Shown: one piece after another, positions 1 through 7,829 of the stretch
How positions within the stretch are numbered: position 1 is the first letter of the stretch
Layout of the letters: each line of letters starts with the position of its first letter
Position numbers and translations under genes: made by a program
Source of the DNA: Clostridiales bacterium
Lineage (GTDB): Bacteria; Bacillota; Desulfotomaculia; Desulfotomaculales; VENG01
Direction: 5' to 3'
Assembly (NCBI GenBank): GCA_016278505.1
Contig: JADQBQ010000019.1
Span: 69,098 to 123,742 of the forward strand
Length of the DNA stretch: 54,645 nt
The notes under the pieces: generated by a model
Seen by the model: the letters and a program-made list of their open reading frames with translations, nothing else
What the model was told of the DNA's origin: nothing
Database searches by the model: none

Positions 1-379
1 ACCCCCAGAGTTTCACCAGGGGGCCAACCGTGGGGTCAAAGGCACCTCCGGTCAGACTGCTGAGGGTAAGAGCCTCTTGCAGCACGTTGTATGTATCTTG
101 ACTCAGCGAAACTTTTTTAACTCCTGCATTGGCGTTTAGAATGGCTATTTCACTTTCTATATTATGGACGGTCATCTTACCTTGAATTTGCTTTATTCTT
201 TCAAATATGTCATCGCACGCTCCGGGGGCTTCCTTAGAATTTTTGATGTTGATTATTATTTCGGTCCCCAGCAGCTCATCCCGGGCTGTATAACCCTGTT
301 CCTTTTCTTTCTTTTCCATAGTGCATCCCGGTAAAGTCAGTACTACAATCAAAGCCAGTACAAAAACATTCTTTAACAC
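1..379 (-). CDS. apbE: ApbE family FAD:protein FMN transferase, lipoprotein (partial, runs off window)
   Basis: I translated this by hand from the minus strand; it is open to the window edge. It starts at GTG (377-379) behind GGAGG. The N-terminus is a short hydrophobic segment ending in a lipobox (LPGC at residues 16-19), so the product is probably a membrane-anchored lipoprotein outside the cell. At the truncated end is the motif FDPTVGPLVKLWG, which is characteristic of ApbE. Family members attach FMN covalently to a Thr in a target protein. The gene just upstream (472-1083) carries such a target motif (SGAT), so the two are probably enzyme and substrate. Only the first ~126 codons are visible. 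Confidence 0.85.
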   Translation of the reverse strand, partial: MLKNVFVLALIVVLTLPGCTMEKKEKEQGYTARDELLGTEIIINIKNSKEAPGACDDIFERIKQIQGKMTVHNIESEIAILNANAGVKKVSLSQDTYNVLQEALTLSSLTGGAFDPTVGPLVKLWG

Positions 380-471
380 CTTTTTTCCTCCAGCCAGCTT
401 GATTTTTAAAGCCCATGAGTTCTCTCTCATGGGCTTGGATTAAAAAAAATTTTTCACTTGAAGATACCTTT

Positions 472-1083
472 TTAATCTTCGCTTACCGGCCCCGCTTCCA
501 GCGCTTTTTGGACTAGGGATTGAAAACTATAAGAGGCATAGGTAGCACCCGAGACAGCATCAACAACGCCTACGCTCTGGGCGTTGACCAGAGAGGTTTC
601 CAGTTGATTTATTTTTTCCAGCATATCTGCCTTGGTTACGTCTTTGTACTGTTGCAAATATGCTTCGTCCTTGCTCTTGTAAGTACCTTCTTTGTTTATT
701 TCATCATACTTTACTGCTGTAATTATTCCGTCTTTAACGGTCAAATTCACCATGGCCTTCCAACCGTGCTCATTAAATTCTGGTTCTGCTGCTTTATAAA
801 CGCCATCCGCCAGCAATTCTTCAATAACCACCGTCTTGGAATCCGCATCCCAACCTATTCTTTTATCAAGCACTTCGCCGAGAGCCCTTACCGGTAGATA
901 AGTTTTACCGTCTATGACCACAGGTTGTTCAGCGGGCTTCACATTCTGACCGTTTACGAAAAAATTAAAGTTGGCTGCAACGGCCTCAAAGGTTTGGGTA
1001 CCAGCAAACACCAAGCTGGAACCTGCCAAAAGGGCAACTGATAAGATAACACCAAAAATTATTGTCTTTTTACTCTTTCCCAA
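472..1083 (-). CDS. Secreted protein with copper-amine-oxidase N-like domain and FMN-binding domain
   Basis: 203 aa, starting at TTG behind GGAGGAGAG. Residues 1-28 form a signal peptide (KSKKT followed by a hydrophobic stretch ending FAGTQ). Residues ~38-90 match the copper amine oxidase N-terminal-like stalk (VNGQNV, then GKTYLPVRALGEVL), common on Gram-positive surfaces. Residues ~93-200 form an FMN-binding domain with the flavinylation motif DAVSGATYAS near residue 180; the Thr would carry FMN through a phosphoester bond made by ApbE. The downstream gene is apbE and the upstream genes are an ECF transporter. The inferred role is a surface flavoprotein moving electrons outside the membrane; the donor is not visible here. 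Confidence 0.85.
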   Translation of the reverse strand: MGKSKKTIIFGVILSVALLAGSSLVFAGTQTFEAVAANFNFFVNGQNVKPAEQPVVIDGKTYLPVRALGEVLDKRIGWDADSKTVVIEELLADGVYKAAEPEFNEHGWKAMVNLTVKDGIITAVKYDEINKEGTYKSKDEAYLQQYKDVTKADMLEKINQLETSLVNAQSVGVVDAVSGATYASYSFQSLVQKALEAGPVSED

Positions 1084-1211
1084 CTAATCTCTCCTCCCAT
1101 CCATAATTTGTGCATATGTTTAAATGTTACCCTGGGAAGATGGAATTTTCAAGCAAAAATAAATGACAAAAACCAGCCCTAAAAGCAATGATTCGACATA
1201 ATTTGAGTACT

Positions 1212-2009
1212 CTAACCCAGTCGTTGAACCAATACAAAAACCAGTACTAAGTTGCTGGACAAAACAGCCACCACATCAAGCGGTTTAAACTGTAATGGTT
1301 TCATGCGGGAGCGAACTGCCCCCACCCGGTAACAACGCGTTTCCATACCCAGTGCTAATTCATCCGCTCTCTGGTAAACGTTAGTGAGCAAGGGGACAAT
1401 AAATGGCACCAGGCCCTTTAAGCGGTCAGTTATTCTTCCGCGGGTGAAAGCGGCTCCCCGGGACCACTGGGCCATAAAAAGAAGCCTGGTTTCCTGGAAG
1501 AGCGTAGGTATAAACCGCAGAGCAAGGTTAACCATCATCGACATTTCTCTTACCGGCAGGCCAATTCTGGCCAGAGGCATTAGCATTTGTTCTAGCGCGG
1601 CCGTTAATTGCAGCGGGGTAGTGGTGAAAGTAACCACTGCCGACGTTAATACAAGTAAAGCCAGTTTCCAGACTAACCAGCCTGCGCTAATAATTCCTTC
1701 GTATGAAATCATCAAAAAGCCGGTATCAATGAACGGCTTACCGGGAGTGAAACACGCACGGAAGAAAAAGCTAAACAGCAATAGTACCCATAGAGGTTTT
1801 AAGCTGCGCCAGTAAAAGACCGCTTTTATTCCCGACATGCGCGCCACAAGTACAGACCAAATTAAAACCACCAGTAATGCGCTTAAACTTGATGCCAGTA
1901 TTACCGCCAGCACTGATATAACTGTGACAATTAGCTTGGCCCGCGGGTCCATCCGGTGGATCAGGGAGTCAGCCGGTATGTATTGTCCTGGGTTAATGCC
2001 ATCCAACAT
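1212..2009 (-). CDS. ecfT: ECF transporter transmembrane (T) component
   Basis: 265 aa integral membrane protein with five or so hydrophobic segments, of the CbiQ/EcfT family. The N-terminal phrase GQYIPADSLIHRMDPRAKL is typical. Cytoplasmic coupling helices end in arginine-rich A-R-G motifs; here WSRGAAFTRGR near residues 183-193 is one of them. It joins the two ATPases to a substrate-binding S component, and the start codon lies just beyond the ecfA2 stop at 2011. No S component is encoded in the window, so the substrate cannot be read directly; the flavin-related neighbours suggest riboflavin or a related cofactor. Confidence 0.88.
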   Translation of the reverse strand: MLDGINPGQYIPADSLIHRMDPRAKLIVTVISVLAVILASSLSALLVVLIWSVLVARMSGIKAVFYWRSLKPLWVLLLFSFFFRACFTPGKPFIDTGFLMISYEGIISAGWLVWKLALLVLTSAVVTFTTTPLQLTAALEQMLMPLARIGLPVREMSMMVNLALRFIPTLFQETRLLFMAQWSRGAAFTRGRITDRLKGLVPFIVPLLTNVYQRADELALGMETRCYRVGAVRSRMKPLQFKPLDVVAVLSSNLVLVFVLVQRLG

Positions 2010-2010
2010 G

Positions 2011-2871
2011 CTAATCCCCTGCCTTTTGTTTTAATAAACTACCCAGCAACTTGGCAGCATCAGCTACGGTTAAAGGCATTGACGGTAAATGTATACCTTC
2101 CTGCCGCAACCTGTCGGCCAATTCAACGGCATAAGGTGGCCTTAAACCGGCTTCCCGCAGCACGCCGGTATCCGCTAAAATGTGTCGCGCCTTGTCCACG
2201 CGCAGTAACTGCCCACCCTTTAATAGCGCCACCCTTTCAGCATAGGCAGCGGCATCTTCCATATCGTGGGTGACTAGGATTATCGTTACTCCACTTGATT
2301 TCTGTAGACATTGTAGGCGGTCAAAGACTATTTTTTTATCCTTCGGTCCCAGCCCCGCCCCGGGCTCATCCAATACCAAAATTTTGGGTCGCGGGGCAAG
2401 CGTCCCAGCCATAGCAGCAAGCCTGCGCGTGCCGTCACTGAGTTTCCCGGGGTGGGCAAATTTAACTTCGTCAGGAAGCCCCATTATAGCCAGGGCTTCC
2501 CGGATCCTCCTGGCAATGGTTTTCTCATCAAGGTTCAAGTTACGCAGACCAAAGGCAATATCATCATACACTGTGGCATTGAAAAATTGGCATTCCGGAA
2601 ATTGAAAAAACATTCCCACCAGGCGCCATAATTCATTGCGGTGTTTTTTGTCTGTTGTATCCTTGCCCAGTACCTTTACCCGCCCGTTGGTAGGAAGCAA
2701 CAGGCCATTAAAATGCTGCACCAGTGTTGATTTGCCGCTGCCAGTGCTTCCTGCCACTACCAGGAATTCACCCGGAAAAATATTTAATTTAATATCTTTT
2801 AAAGCCGTCATTTCCATGGGTGTGCCTGGAAAATATACGTGACTTAAGCTTTCTACCTCAATGCACGGCAT
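2011..2871 (-). CDS. ecfA2: ECF transporter ATPase, EcfA2 type, with degenerate signature motif
   Basis: 286 aa ABC ATPase. Walker A is GSTGSGKST (~residues 41-49), the Q-loop is FFQFPECQFF as in EcfA2 proteins, Walker B is ILVLDEPGAG and the H-loop is LVTHD. The ABC signature, normally LSGGQ, reads LSDGTRR. The start overlaps the end of ecfA1 by 19 bases and has only a weak ribosome site, suggesting translational coupling. It pairs with EcfA1 to power uptake through EcfT. The altered signature would fall in the composite ATP site that also uses the EcfA1 Walker A and H-loop, and that H-loop is altered too (see findings). Confidence 0.88.
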   Translation of the reverse strand: MPCIEVESLSHVYFPGTPMEMTALKDIKLNIFPGEFLVVAGSTGSGKSTLVQHFNGLLLPTNGRVKVLGKDTTDKKHRNELWRLVGMFFQFPECQFFNATVYDDIAFGLRNLNLDEKTIARRIREALAIMGLPDEVKFAHPGKLSDGTRRLAAMAGTLAPRPKILVLDEPGAGLGPKDKKIVFDRLQCLQKSSGVTIILVTHDMEDAAAYAERVALLKGGQLLRVDKARHILADTGVLREAGLRPPYAVELADRLRQEGIHLPSMPLTVADAAKLLGSLLKQKAGD

Positions 2872-3698
2872 AAATATTTCACCATTTCATTCATAGTAAC
2901 TGCCTCCGGCGGCAAATCCACGCCTTGCTCTTGGAGTGCAAAAGCCAGCTCGGCAGTTCCGCCTGTGTTCGTTCCCAAACCACGTATCGTTTTTAGGTTC
3001 CCCGGCTGTTTACTCGGGGTATCATCAAAAATTAATTTTCCGTCCCTGCATATCCATAGCCTGTCGAATTGAATTAATTCATTCCAGGCACTGGTTATAA
3101 TAATTATAGTTGTACCTTTTCTCGCTAGGCGTTCTAAAACTTTTAAAATATTGTGCTGGTTTAACGGATCCAGCATAGCGGTAGGTTCGTCCAAAATCAG
3201 GCAGGATGGCCTCATGGCTATGGAGCCGGTAATAGCCAAAAGCTGCCTTTCACCTCCGGAAAGCAAATGGGGAGGGCGTTCCCTCAGGTGGTTGATACCT
3301 ACCTCTTCAATCGCTTCGTCTACCCGGCGCTGTACTTCACAAGAAGGCAGGTTAAGGTTCTCCGGCCCAAAGGCCACGTCTTCTTCCACCCGTGCAGCCA
3401 CAAGCTGGTTATCCGGGTTTTGAAATACTATCCCCACATGAGGGCGCGTTTTTTCCCGATTTTCTTCATCAGTATTATCGAGGCCGTTGACCAAAATCTG
3501 ACCGCTAAAAGGCAACAGCACTCCTGCCATCAGGCGGGCTAAAGTTGATTTACCCGCTCTGCCGGCACCGGTCAGGGCTATTAATTCTCCCTGTCCCACC
3601 GTAGTGCTGACACCTTTTATAACCTCGTCATCCGCGCCTGGATACCTGTACCATACATCCTTTATTTCCAGTGAGAAACCTCTTTCTATTGAGTTCAT
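2853..3698 (-). CDS. ecfA1: ECF transporter ATPase, EcfA1 type, lacking the H-loop histidine
   Basis: About 281 aa ABC ATPase. Walker A GAGRAGKST, Q-loop VFQNPDNQL, signature LSGGERQ and Walker B LILDEPTAMLDP are intact. The segment where the switch histidine should stand reads IIITSAWNEL, so TH-D has become TS-A. Two in-frame ATGs exist, at 3704 and 3698; GGAGG sits 8 bases before the second and only 2 before the first, so 3698 is preferred. First gene of the minus-strand operon ecfA1-ecfA2-ecfT-FMN protein-apbE. No clear promoter was identified upstream. Confidence 0.87.
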   Translation of the reverse strand: MNSIERGFSLEIKDVWYRYPGADDEVIKGVSTTVGQGELIALTGAGRAGKSTLARLMAGVLLPFSGQILVNGLDNTDEENREKTRPHVGIVFQNPDNQLVAARVEEDVAFGPENLNLPSCEVQRRVDEAIEEVGINHLRERPPHLLSGGERQLLAITGSIAMRPSCLILDEPTAMLDPLNQHNILKVLERLARKGTTIIIITSAWNELIQFDRLWICRDGKLIFDDTPSKQPGNLKTIRGLGTNTGGTAELAFALQEQGVDLPPEAVTMNEMVKYLCRALR

Positions 3699-3839
3699 TG
3701 GCATGGCCTCCGGGAATTACGAGAAATCGTTTAAAATCAATAGCTAAAGAATTTAACATCGGAGGTATAATTTCCTGCCTTAATTTGTTTTCTAAGACGC
3801 TCATCTCTATAAGTGAAGTTTGTGTTTTTTTTTCTTCAG

Positions 3840-3857
3840 GTGGGGTAGAATCCCACC
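3840..3857. terminator. Short GC hairpin upstream of the ECF operon
   Basis: GGTGGGG, a six-base loop and CCCACC form a compact hairpin, with a T-rich run (tttttttttcttc) on its left side. Read on the minus strand the T run becomes an A run, so it is not a clear terminator in either direction. The role is unknown; it may just mark the boundary between divergent units. Confidence 0.3.
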
Positions 3858-3862
3858 AGTTA

Positions 3863-3944
3863 GGGACATTCTCCGCAGGAGGTGTGTCTCCGAACCTCGG
3901 TGTGGAGCTTTAGCTGGGGCAAGTGAGAACCGTCCCCGCTTGCC
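3863..3944. repeat. Two intergenic hairpin repeats in the 3705-4053 gap
   Basis: The 349-base gap before the methyltransferase holds two repeat types. At about 3864-3892 there is GGGACATTCTCCG then GGAGGTGTGTCTCC, an inverted, diverged copy of the GGGGACACACC hairpins found between the nif genes. At 3916-3944 there is GGGGCAAGTGAGAACCGTCCCC followed by GCTTGCC, whose GGCAAG and CTTGCC arms pair. A second copy of the latter follows the methyltransferase at 4854-4886. Otherwise the gap is AT-rich with nothing I recognise. Confidence 0.55.
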
Positions 3945-4053
3945 AAGCAACCTGGTAAGTAGGGACGAGTTGCAGGAATCGACAATTTAATTGAGAATCT
4001 ATAAATATAAGGATTTTTTTTGAAGAACTTTTATAAAAGGAGAGTGTCCATCA

Positions 4054-4833
4054 ATGGCAATGACAGGCAATGAGACACGTCGCGTCTATGACGCTTGGAG
4101 TAATGATTATGATCATTACATTTCGGAAGAAGAGAAAAATAAAAAGGAAGCCCTTTATTATGCAGGCTTGTTTAAGGAACACGGAGCGAAAAAGGTGTTG
4201 GATGCGGCATGTGGCACCGGTCGTCATGCCATTCATCTTGCCCGGCAAGGGTTAGAGGTTGCGGGTTTTGACATCAGTGAAGGTATGTTGGATATTGCCC
4301 GCAAGCGCGCCGGCGATAATAAACTGAATATTGATTTTTGCCAGGCCTCTTTTACTGAGCTTACAGAAAAGTTCGGGCCGGCATCTTTTGACGGATTTGT
4401 ATGTGCCGGTGGTGGGGTGGCCCACATGATTGATGATAAAGAATTTGAACAGGGTTTAAAAGCAATATATGATTTATTAAAGCCCGGTGGCCTGGCCGTC
4501 TTTGAAAACCGCGATTATGATAATTTTAAGGAGGACAAACTGAATTTCGGTCCCCTTACGGTGGCACAGGAAAACGGCAGCAAGGTGATGTATCTGAGGC
4601 TGCTGGACTACGAAGAAAAATCGGTTCGTTATAACTTGCTTACAATCAGGGAGCAGGAGGATAATCCTACTTACGATGTACTGACCTTTGAGCTGCGCTT
4701 GAACATAACCAGTGAGCTGGAGGAGATACTGCCCCGCATAGGTTTTTCCCAGGTGGAGGCTCGCAGGCGCTTTAAAATGACCGGAGACATTGATAATTTG
4801 GGAGAAAAGGATTTAGTTTTTGCAGTTAAGTAG
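4054..4833 (+). CDS. Class I SAM-dependent methyltransferase
   Basis: 259 aa with the seven-strand Rossmann methyltransferase fold. Motif I is VLDAACGTGRHAIHLA (~residues 49-64), followed by the acidic motif II end GFDISEGML and motif IV DGFVCAGGGVAHM. The post-methyl region has PGGLAVFENRDYDNF. The family methylates small molecules or proteins; the substrate cannot be inferred. The start at 4054 lies ~11 bases after GGAGAG; a second ATG two codons later is equally possible. It stands alone between divergent units and is flanked by two copies of a GGGGCAAG hairpin repeat. Confidence 0.8.
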   Translation: MAMTGNETRRVYDAWSNDYDHYISEEEKNKKEALYYAGLFKEHGAKKVLDAACGTGRHAIHLARQGLEVAGFDISEGMLDIARKRAGDNKLNIDFCQASFTELTEKFGPASFDGFVCAGGGVAHMIDDKEFEQGLKAIYDLLKPGGLAVFENRDYDNFKEDKLNFGPLTVAQENGSKVMYLRLLDYEEKSVRYNLLTIREQEDNPTYDVLTFELRLNITSELEEILPRIGFSQVEARRRFKMTGDIDNLGEKDLVFAVK

Positions 4834-4853
4834 ATAAGAAATACTCGTAAAGA

Positions 4854-4886
4854 GGGGCAAGCAAGAACGAACCGTCCCCACTTGCG
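4854..4886. repeat. GGGGCAAG...CTTGC hairpin repeat, second copy
   Basis: GGGGCAAGCAAGAACG then AACCGTCCCCACTTGC closely resembles the copy at 3916-3944; the GCAAG and CTTGC arms can pair. It lies just after the methyltransferase stop and may end its transcript, although no T-run follows beyond a loose TTATTTTTT. Confidence 0.5.
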
Positions 4887-4943
4887 GTTATTTTTTCCAA
4901 AAGGATTTTTAGAGAATTTATTGAACTTTTACGCGAAGGAGCA

Positions 4944-4960
4944 TGCTGGTCATACCAGCA
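4944..4960. promoter_or_regulatory. FadR/LldR-type operator, perfect 17-base palindrome
   Basis: TGCTGGT-CAT-ACCAGCA is a perfect inverted repeat whose core TGGTCATACCA fits the TNGTNNNACNA pattern bound by GntR regulators of the FadR subfamily (FadR, LldR, PdhR). It sits 35 bases upstream of the 4995 start codon. A second matching site is at 6072-6082 and a weaker one lies before the FadR-family gene at 15155. Confidence 0.65.
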
Positions 4961-4994
4961 GCCAATTTTCTTTTTTTGGTAAGGAGGGCTATCC

Positions 4995-6008
4995 ATGGAT
5001 CTTAACCAGATTCGTGATCAAGCACGAGAAAAACTTAAAGGTCATTGCAGGGTCTGTCCTGTTTGTGACGGGCGGGCCTGTTCAGGGGAAGTGCCCGGCA
5101 TGGGCGGTTCGGGAACCGGTAGTGCTTTTCGGGTTAACTTAGAGGCCCTACAAGGTTATAGTCTTAACATGCGCACTTTGCATAATGCTAAAAACCCGGT
5201 TACGGATTGTGAATTATTCGGCGGTTCCTTAAAAACTCCGGTTTTGGCCGCCCCCATGACCGGTACGCCTTATAATATGGGAGGGGCCATATCTGAGCGG
5301 GATTTTATCGGCATGATTATGTCCGGCAGTAGGGCTGCAGGAAGTATGGGCTTTTCCGGAGACGGAGCCGACCCGGCCATGTATGATTCCGGTTTGGAAG
5401 CAGTGGCAGCGGAAAATGGATGGGGCATACCGGTAATCAAACCCCGGGAACAAGAAGAAGTGATAGAAAGGATTCGCCGGGCGGAATCAGCCGGTGCGGT
5501 AGCCGTGGGTATGGATATTGACGGCGCCGGACTGGTGACCATGGCTTTAAAAGGACAGCCTGTTGGTCCTAAAACCCGCGCCGAATTGGAGGAAATAATT
5601 GCTTCTACCAAGCTTCCCTTTATTGTTAAGGGCATCATGACCGTTGATGAGGCCGTAATGTGTGCCGAGGCCGGTGCAGCGGCTATCGTTGTGTCCAACC
5701 ATGGAGGGCGTATCCTTGATTATACCCCGGGTGCGGCGGATGTACTGCCGGAAATCGCTTCTGAGGTTAAAGGGAAAGTAACTATCTTTGCAGACGGTGG
5801 AGTTAGGACAGGGGTTGACGTTATTAAACTTTTAGCTTTAGGTGCTGACGCTGTTCTCGTGGGACGCCCCTTGGTTGTGGGAGCGTTTGGAGGCGGCGTA
5901 GAAGGAGTTCAGTTTTTGATTGAGAAAATGACAGCAGAACTGAGCCAGGCTATGATCCTTACCGGCTGTGCTTCGTTGCATGACATTACTGATCAAATAG
6001 TTTACTAA
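4995..6008 (+). CDS. FMN-dependent alpha-hydroxy-acid dehydrogenase with N-terminal cysteine motif
   Basis: 337 aa TIM-barrel flavoprotein of the FMN-dependent alpha-hydroxyacid dehydrogenase (LldD/lactate oxidase-like) superfamily. C-terminal motifs include PFIVKGIMTVDEA (flavin-contacting Lys), VVSNHGGRILDY with the catalytic His-Gly-Gly, and ADGGVRTGVDVIKLLALGAD with GRP for phosphate binding. The N-terminus carries CRVCPVCDGRACSG (C-x2-C-x2-C-x4-C, residues ~16-27), which family oxidases lack and which could bind metal or an Fe-S cluster. The start follows AGGAGGG by 6 bases. It precedes lactate permease and shares the palindromic operator, so 2-hydroxyacid (lactate) oxidation is likely; the true substrate is uncertain. 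Confidence 0.75.
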   Translation: MDLNQIRDQAREKLKGHCRVCPVCDGRACSGEVPGMGGSGTGSAFRVNLEALQGYSLNMRTLHNAKNPVTDCELFGGSLKTPVLAAPMTGTPYNMGGAISERDFIGMIMSGSRAAGSMGFSGDGADPAMYDSGLEAVAAENGWGIPVIKPREQEEVIERIRRAESAGAVAVGMDIDGAGLVTMALKGQPVGPKTRAELEEIIASTKLPFIVKGIMTVDEAVMCAEAGAAAIVVSNHGGRILDYTPGAADVLPEIASEVKGKVTIFADGGVRTGVDVIKLLALGADAVLVGRPLVVGAFGGGVEGVQFLIEKMTAELSQAMILTGCASLHDITDQIVY

Positions 6009-6030
6009 AAAAGAGCTTAAAATAAGATAA

Positions 6031-6055
6031 GGGGCCTGGTTTTGAACCAGGCCCC
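6031..6055. terminator. Strong hairpin after the hydroxyacid dehydrogenase gene
   Basis: GGGGCCTGGTT, a TTG loop and AACCAGGCCCC form an 11-base-pair stem 22 bases after the stop codon. It lacks a T-run (GCATTTAAAC follows), so it may act as an mRNA stabiliser or partial terminator before lactate permease. Confidence 0.5.
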
Positions 6056-6071
6056 GCATTTAAACAGATAG

Positions 6072-6082
6072 TGGTCTGACCA
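6072..6082. promoter_or_regulatory. FadR/LldR-type operator before lactate permease
   Basis: TGGTC-T-GACCA is a perfect palindrome matching TNGTNNNACNA, 41 bases upstream of the permease start. It shares its core with the palindrome at 4944-4960, supporting joint control of the lactate genes by one GntR-type regulator, plausibly the product of 15155-15862. Confidence 0.6.
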
Positions 6083-6123
6083 TCAGGGTGTGTGAACAGT
6101 ATGAAAAGGAGGGTAATTCTTTT

Positions 6124-7806
6124 ATGCAAATTGTAGGACTGGCGTTAGTTGCTTTCATACCTATATTGTTTACCGTAGTTATGATGACAGTTTTTTCGTG
6201 GCCGGCAAAAAGGGTGATGCCCTTTGCATGGGGTATAGCAGTAATGGTTGCTTTAACTGTGTGGGGCATGGAGTTGATGCGCGTAGTTGCTTCCACTGTC
6301 TATGGATTTTTATCAGCGTTTAATATTTTAATTATTATCTTTGGTGCCATTCTTATTTTAAATACTCTGAAGAAAAGTGGGGCCATGTCCACCATTAACC
6401 GGGGTTTTTATGGCATTACGCCGGACCGCAGAATCCAGGCCATCATTATTGGCTGGATGTTCGGTTCCTTCATTGAAGGAGCGGCAGGTTTTGGTACGCC
6501 GGCTGCACTGGCCGGCCCGTTAATGGTGGGGCTGGGCTTTCCTCCCTTGGCTGCTGCTATGGTGGCTCTTATATTTGACAGTACTGCTGTAAGTTTCGGG
6601 GCAGTGGGCACGCCGGTTATAGGCGGTGTGGGCGCTGTGATGAAAGCCACTGTGGTAGAGAGATTAGGAGAAGGAGCTTATATTCCCTTCCTGAAATCAG
6701 TCGGTTTTTGGAGTGCGCTGCCTCACGCCATTGTGGGTACTTTTATACCGCTTCTGGCCATTTGCATGTTAACGGCTTTCTTTGGCCCCAAGGAAAAGCG
6801 TTCCATTAAATACGGCTTAGCAGCGGCGCCCTTTGCTATCTTCGCGGGGCTTTGCTTTACTGTCCCGTACATGTTGACGGCTACCCTGTTAGGCCCGGAG
6901 TTTCCTGCTCTGGTTGGTGCCCTGATTGGACTGCCTATTGTTCTGTTGGCCGCGTCCAAAGGTTTCTTGGTGCCCAGAGATCAATGGGAATTTCCTACTA
7001 AAGATAAATGGGAAGGAAACTGGAAGGGCGTGGTGGAAACAGGTTCAGATGAGGAAAGCAACATGCCGCTTTGGCTGGCCTGGACACCTTATGTTTTAAT
7101 TGCTGTGGTCCTTGTGGTGACAAGGATTCCCGAATTTGGTTTAAAGGCATGGTTAGCCGCTCAGGTTATATCGTGGGATAATATACTGGGGTCGGGCATT
7201 AATTATTCCCTTAAATATTTATATCTTCCCGGCACCATACCCTTTGTTTTGGTGGCCATAATCACCATCTTCCTGCACCGCATGCCTGGTGAAAAAGTAA
7301 AAGAAGCGTGGGGTGCCACTCTTAAGCAAATAGTGAGCCCTGCCATTGCATTGTTTTTCGCTGTGGCCATGGTACAGGTGATGGTTAATTCCTCGACAAA
7401 TGTAAAGGACATTGATGGTATGATGCTCACCATGTCCAAGGCGACAGCTATGGTAGTGGGCGGCGCGTGGCCCCTGGTGTCTCCCTTTGTGGGTGTTTTG
7501 GGAGCCTTTATGTCCGGTTCCAACACTGTTTCCAATATTCTTTTCTCCCAGTTTCAGTTCGGTGTGGCCGGCCAGTTGGGACATCCCGGAGTGGTTACCC
7601 TGGCCATGCAAAATATAGGCGGTGCAGTGGGCAATATGGTTTGCGTGCATAATGTTGTTGCTGCCTGTGCCACGGTGGGACTCACCGGAGTTGAGGGAAT
7701 CATTATCCGCAGGAACCTTATTCCCATGTTTGTTTACGGACTAGCCGTGGGCATTGTGGGACTGGTTATTATATACGGCGGTTTTGCCGCGGGTGTTTTG
7801 TTGTAA
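6124..7806 (+). CDS. lutP: L-lactate permease
   Basis: 560 aa, polytopic membrane protein of the LctP/LldP family, near the usual length of ~550. It begins [16 protein letters not shown]; the family-typical [16 protein letters not shown] and the later [22 protein letters not shown] are present. An upstream in-frame GTG at 6088 extends the frame, but ATG 6124 is preferred because GGAGGG precedes it by 10 bases. It imports lactate (or glycolate) with protons to feed the dehydrogenases encoded just downstream. Part of the operon running to 13232. Confidence 0.93.
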   Translation: MQIVGLALVAFIPILFTVVMMTVFSWPAKRVMPFAWGIAVMVALTVWGMELMRVVASTVYGFLSAFNILIIIFGAILILNTLKKSGAMSTINRGFYGITPDRRIQAIIIGWMFGSFIEGAAGFGTPAALAGPLMVGLGFPPLAAAMVALIFDSTAVSFGAVGTPVIGGVGAVMKATVVERLGEGAYIPFLKSVGFWSALPHAIVGTFIPLLAICMLTAFFGPKEKRSIKYGLAAAPFAIFAGLCFTVPYMLTATLLGPEFPALVGALIGLPIVLLAASKGFLVPRDQWEFPTKDKWEGNWKGVVETGSDEESNMPLWLAWTPYVLIAVVLVVTRIPEFGLKAWLAAQVISWDNILGSGINYSLKYLYLPGTIPFVLVAIITIFLHRMPGEKVKEAWGATLKQIVSPAIALFFAVAMVQVMVNSSTNVKDIDGMMLTMSKATAMVVGGAWPLVSPFVGVLGAFMSGSNTVSNILFSQFQFGVAGQLGHPGVVTLAMQNIGGAVGNMVCVHNVVAACATVGLTGVEGIIIRRNLIPMFVYGLAVGIVGLVIIYGGFAAGVLL

Positions 7807-7829
7807 GCTATCCGAAAGGAGGAGGCTTT

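Noticed and set aside
4051-4080. ANTAR-like GGCAATGACAGG at the methyltransferase start
   Set aside because: It cannot form the hairpin with proper arms and there is no terminator.
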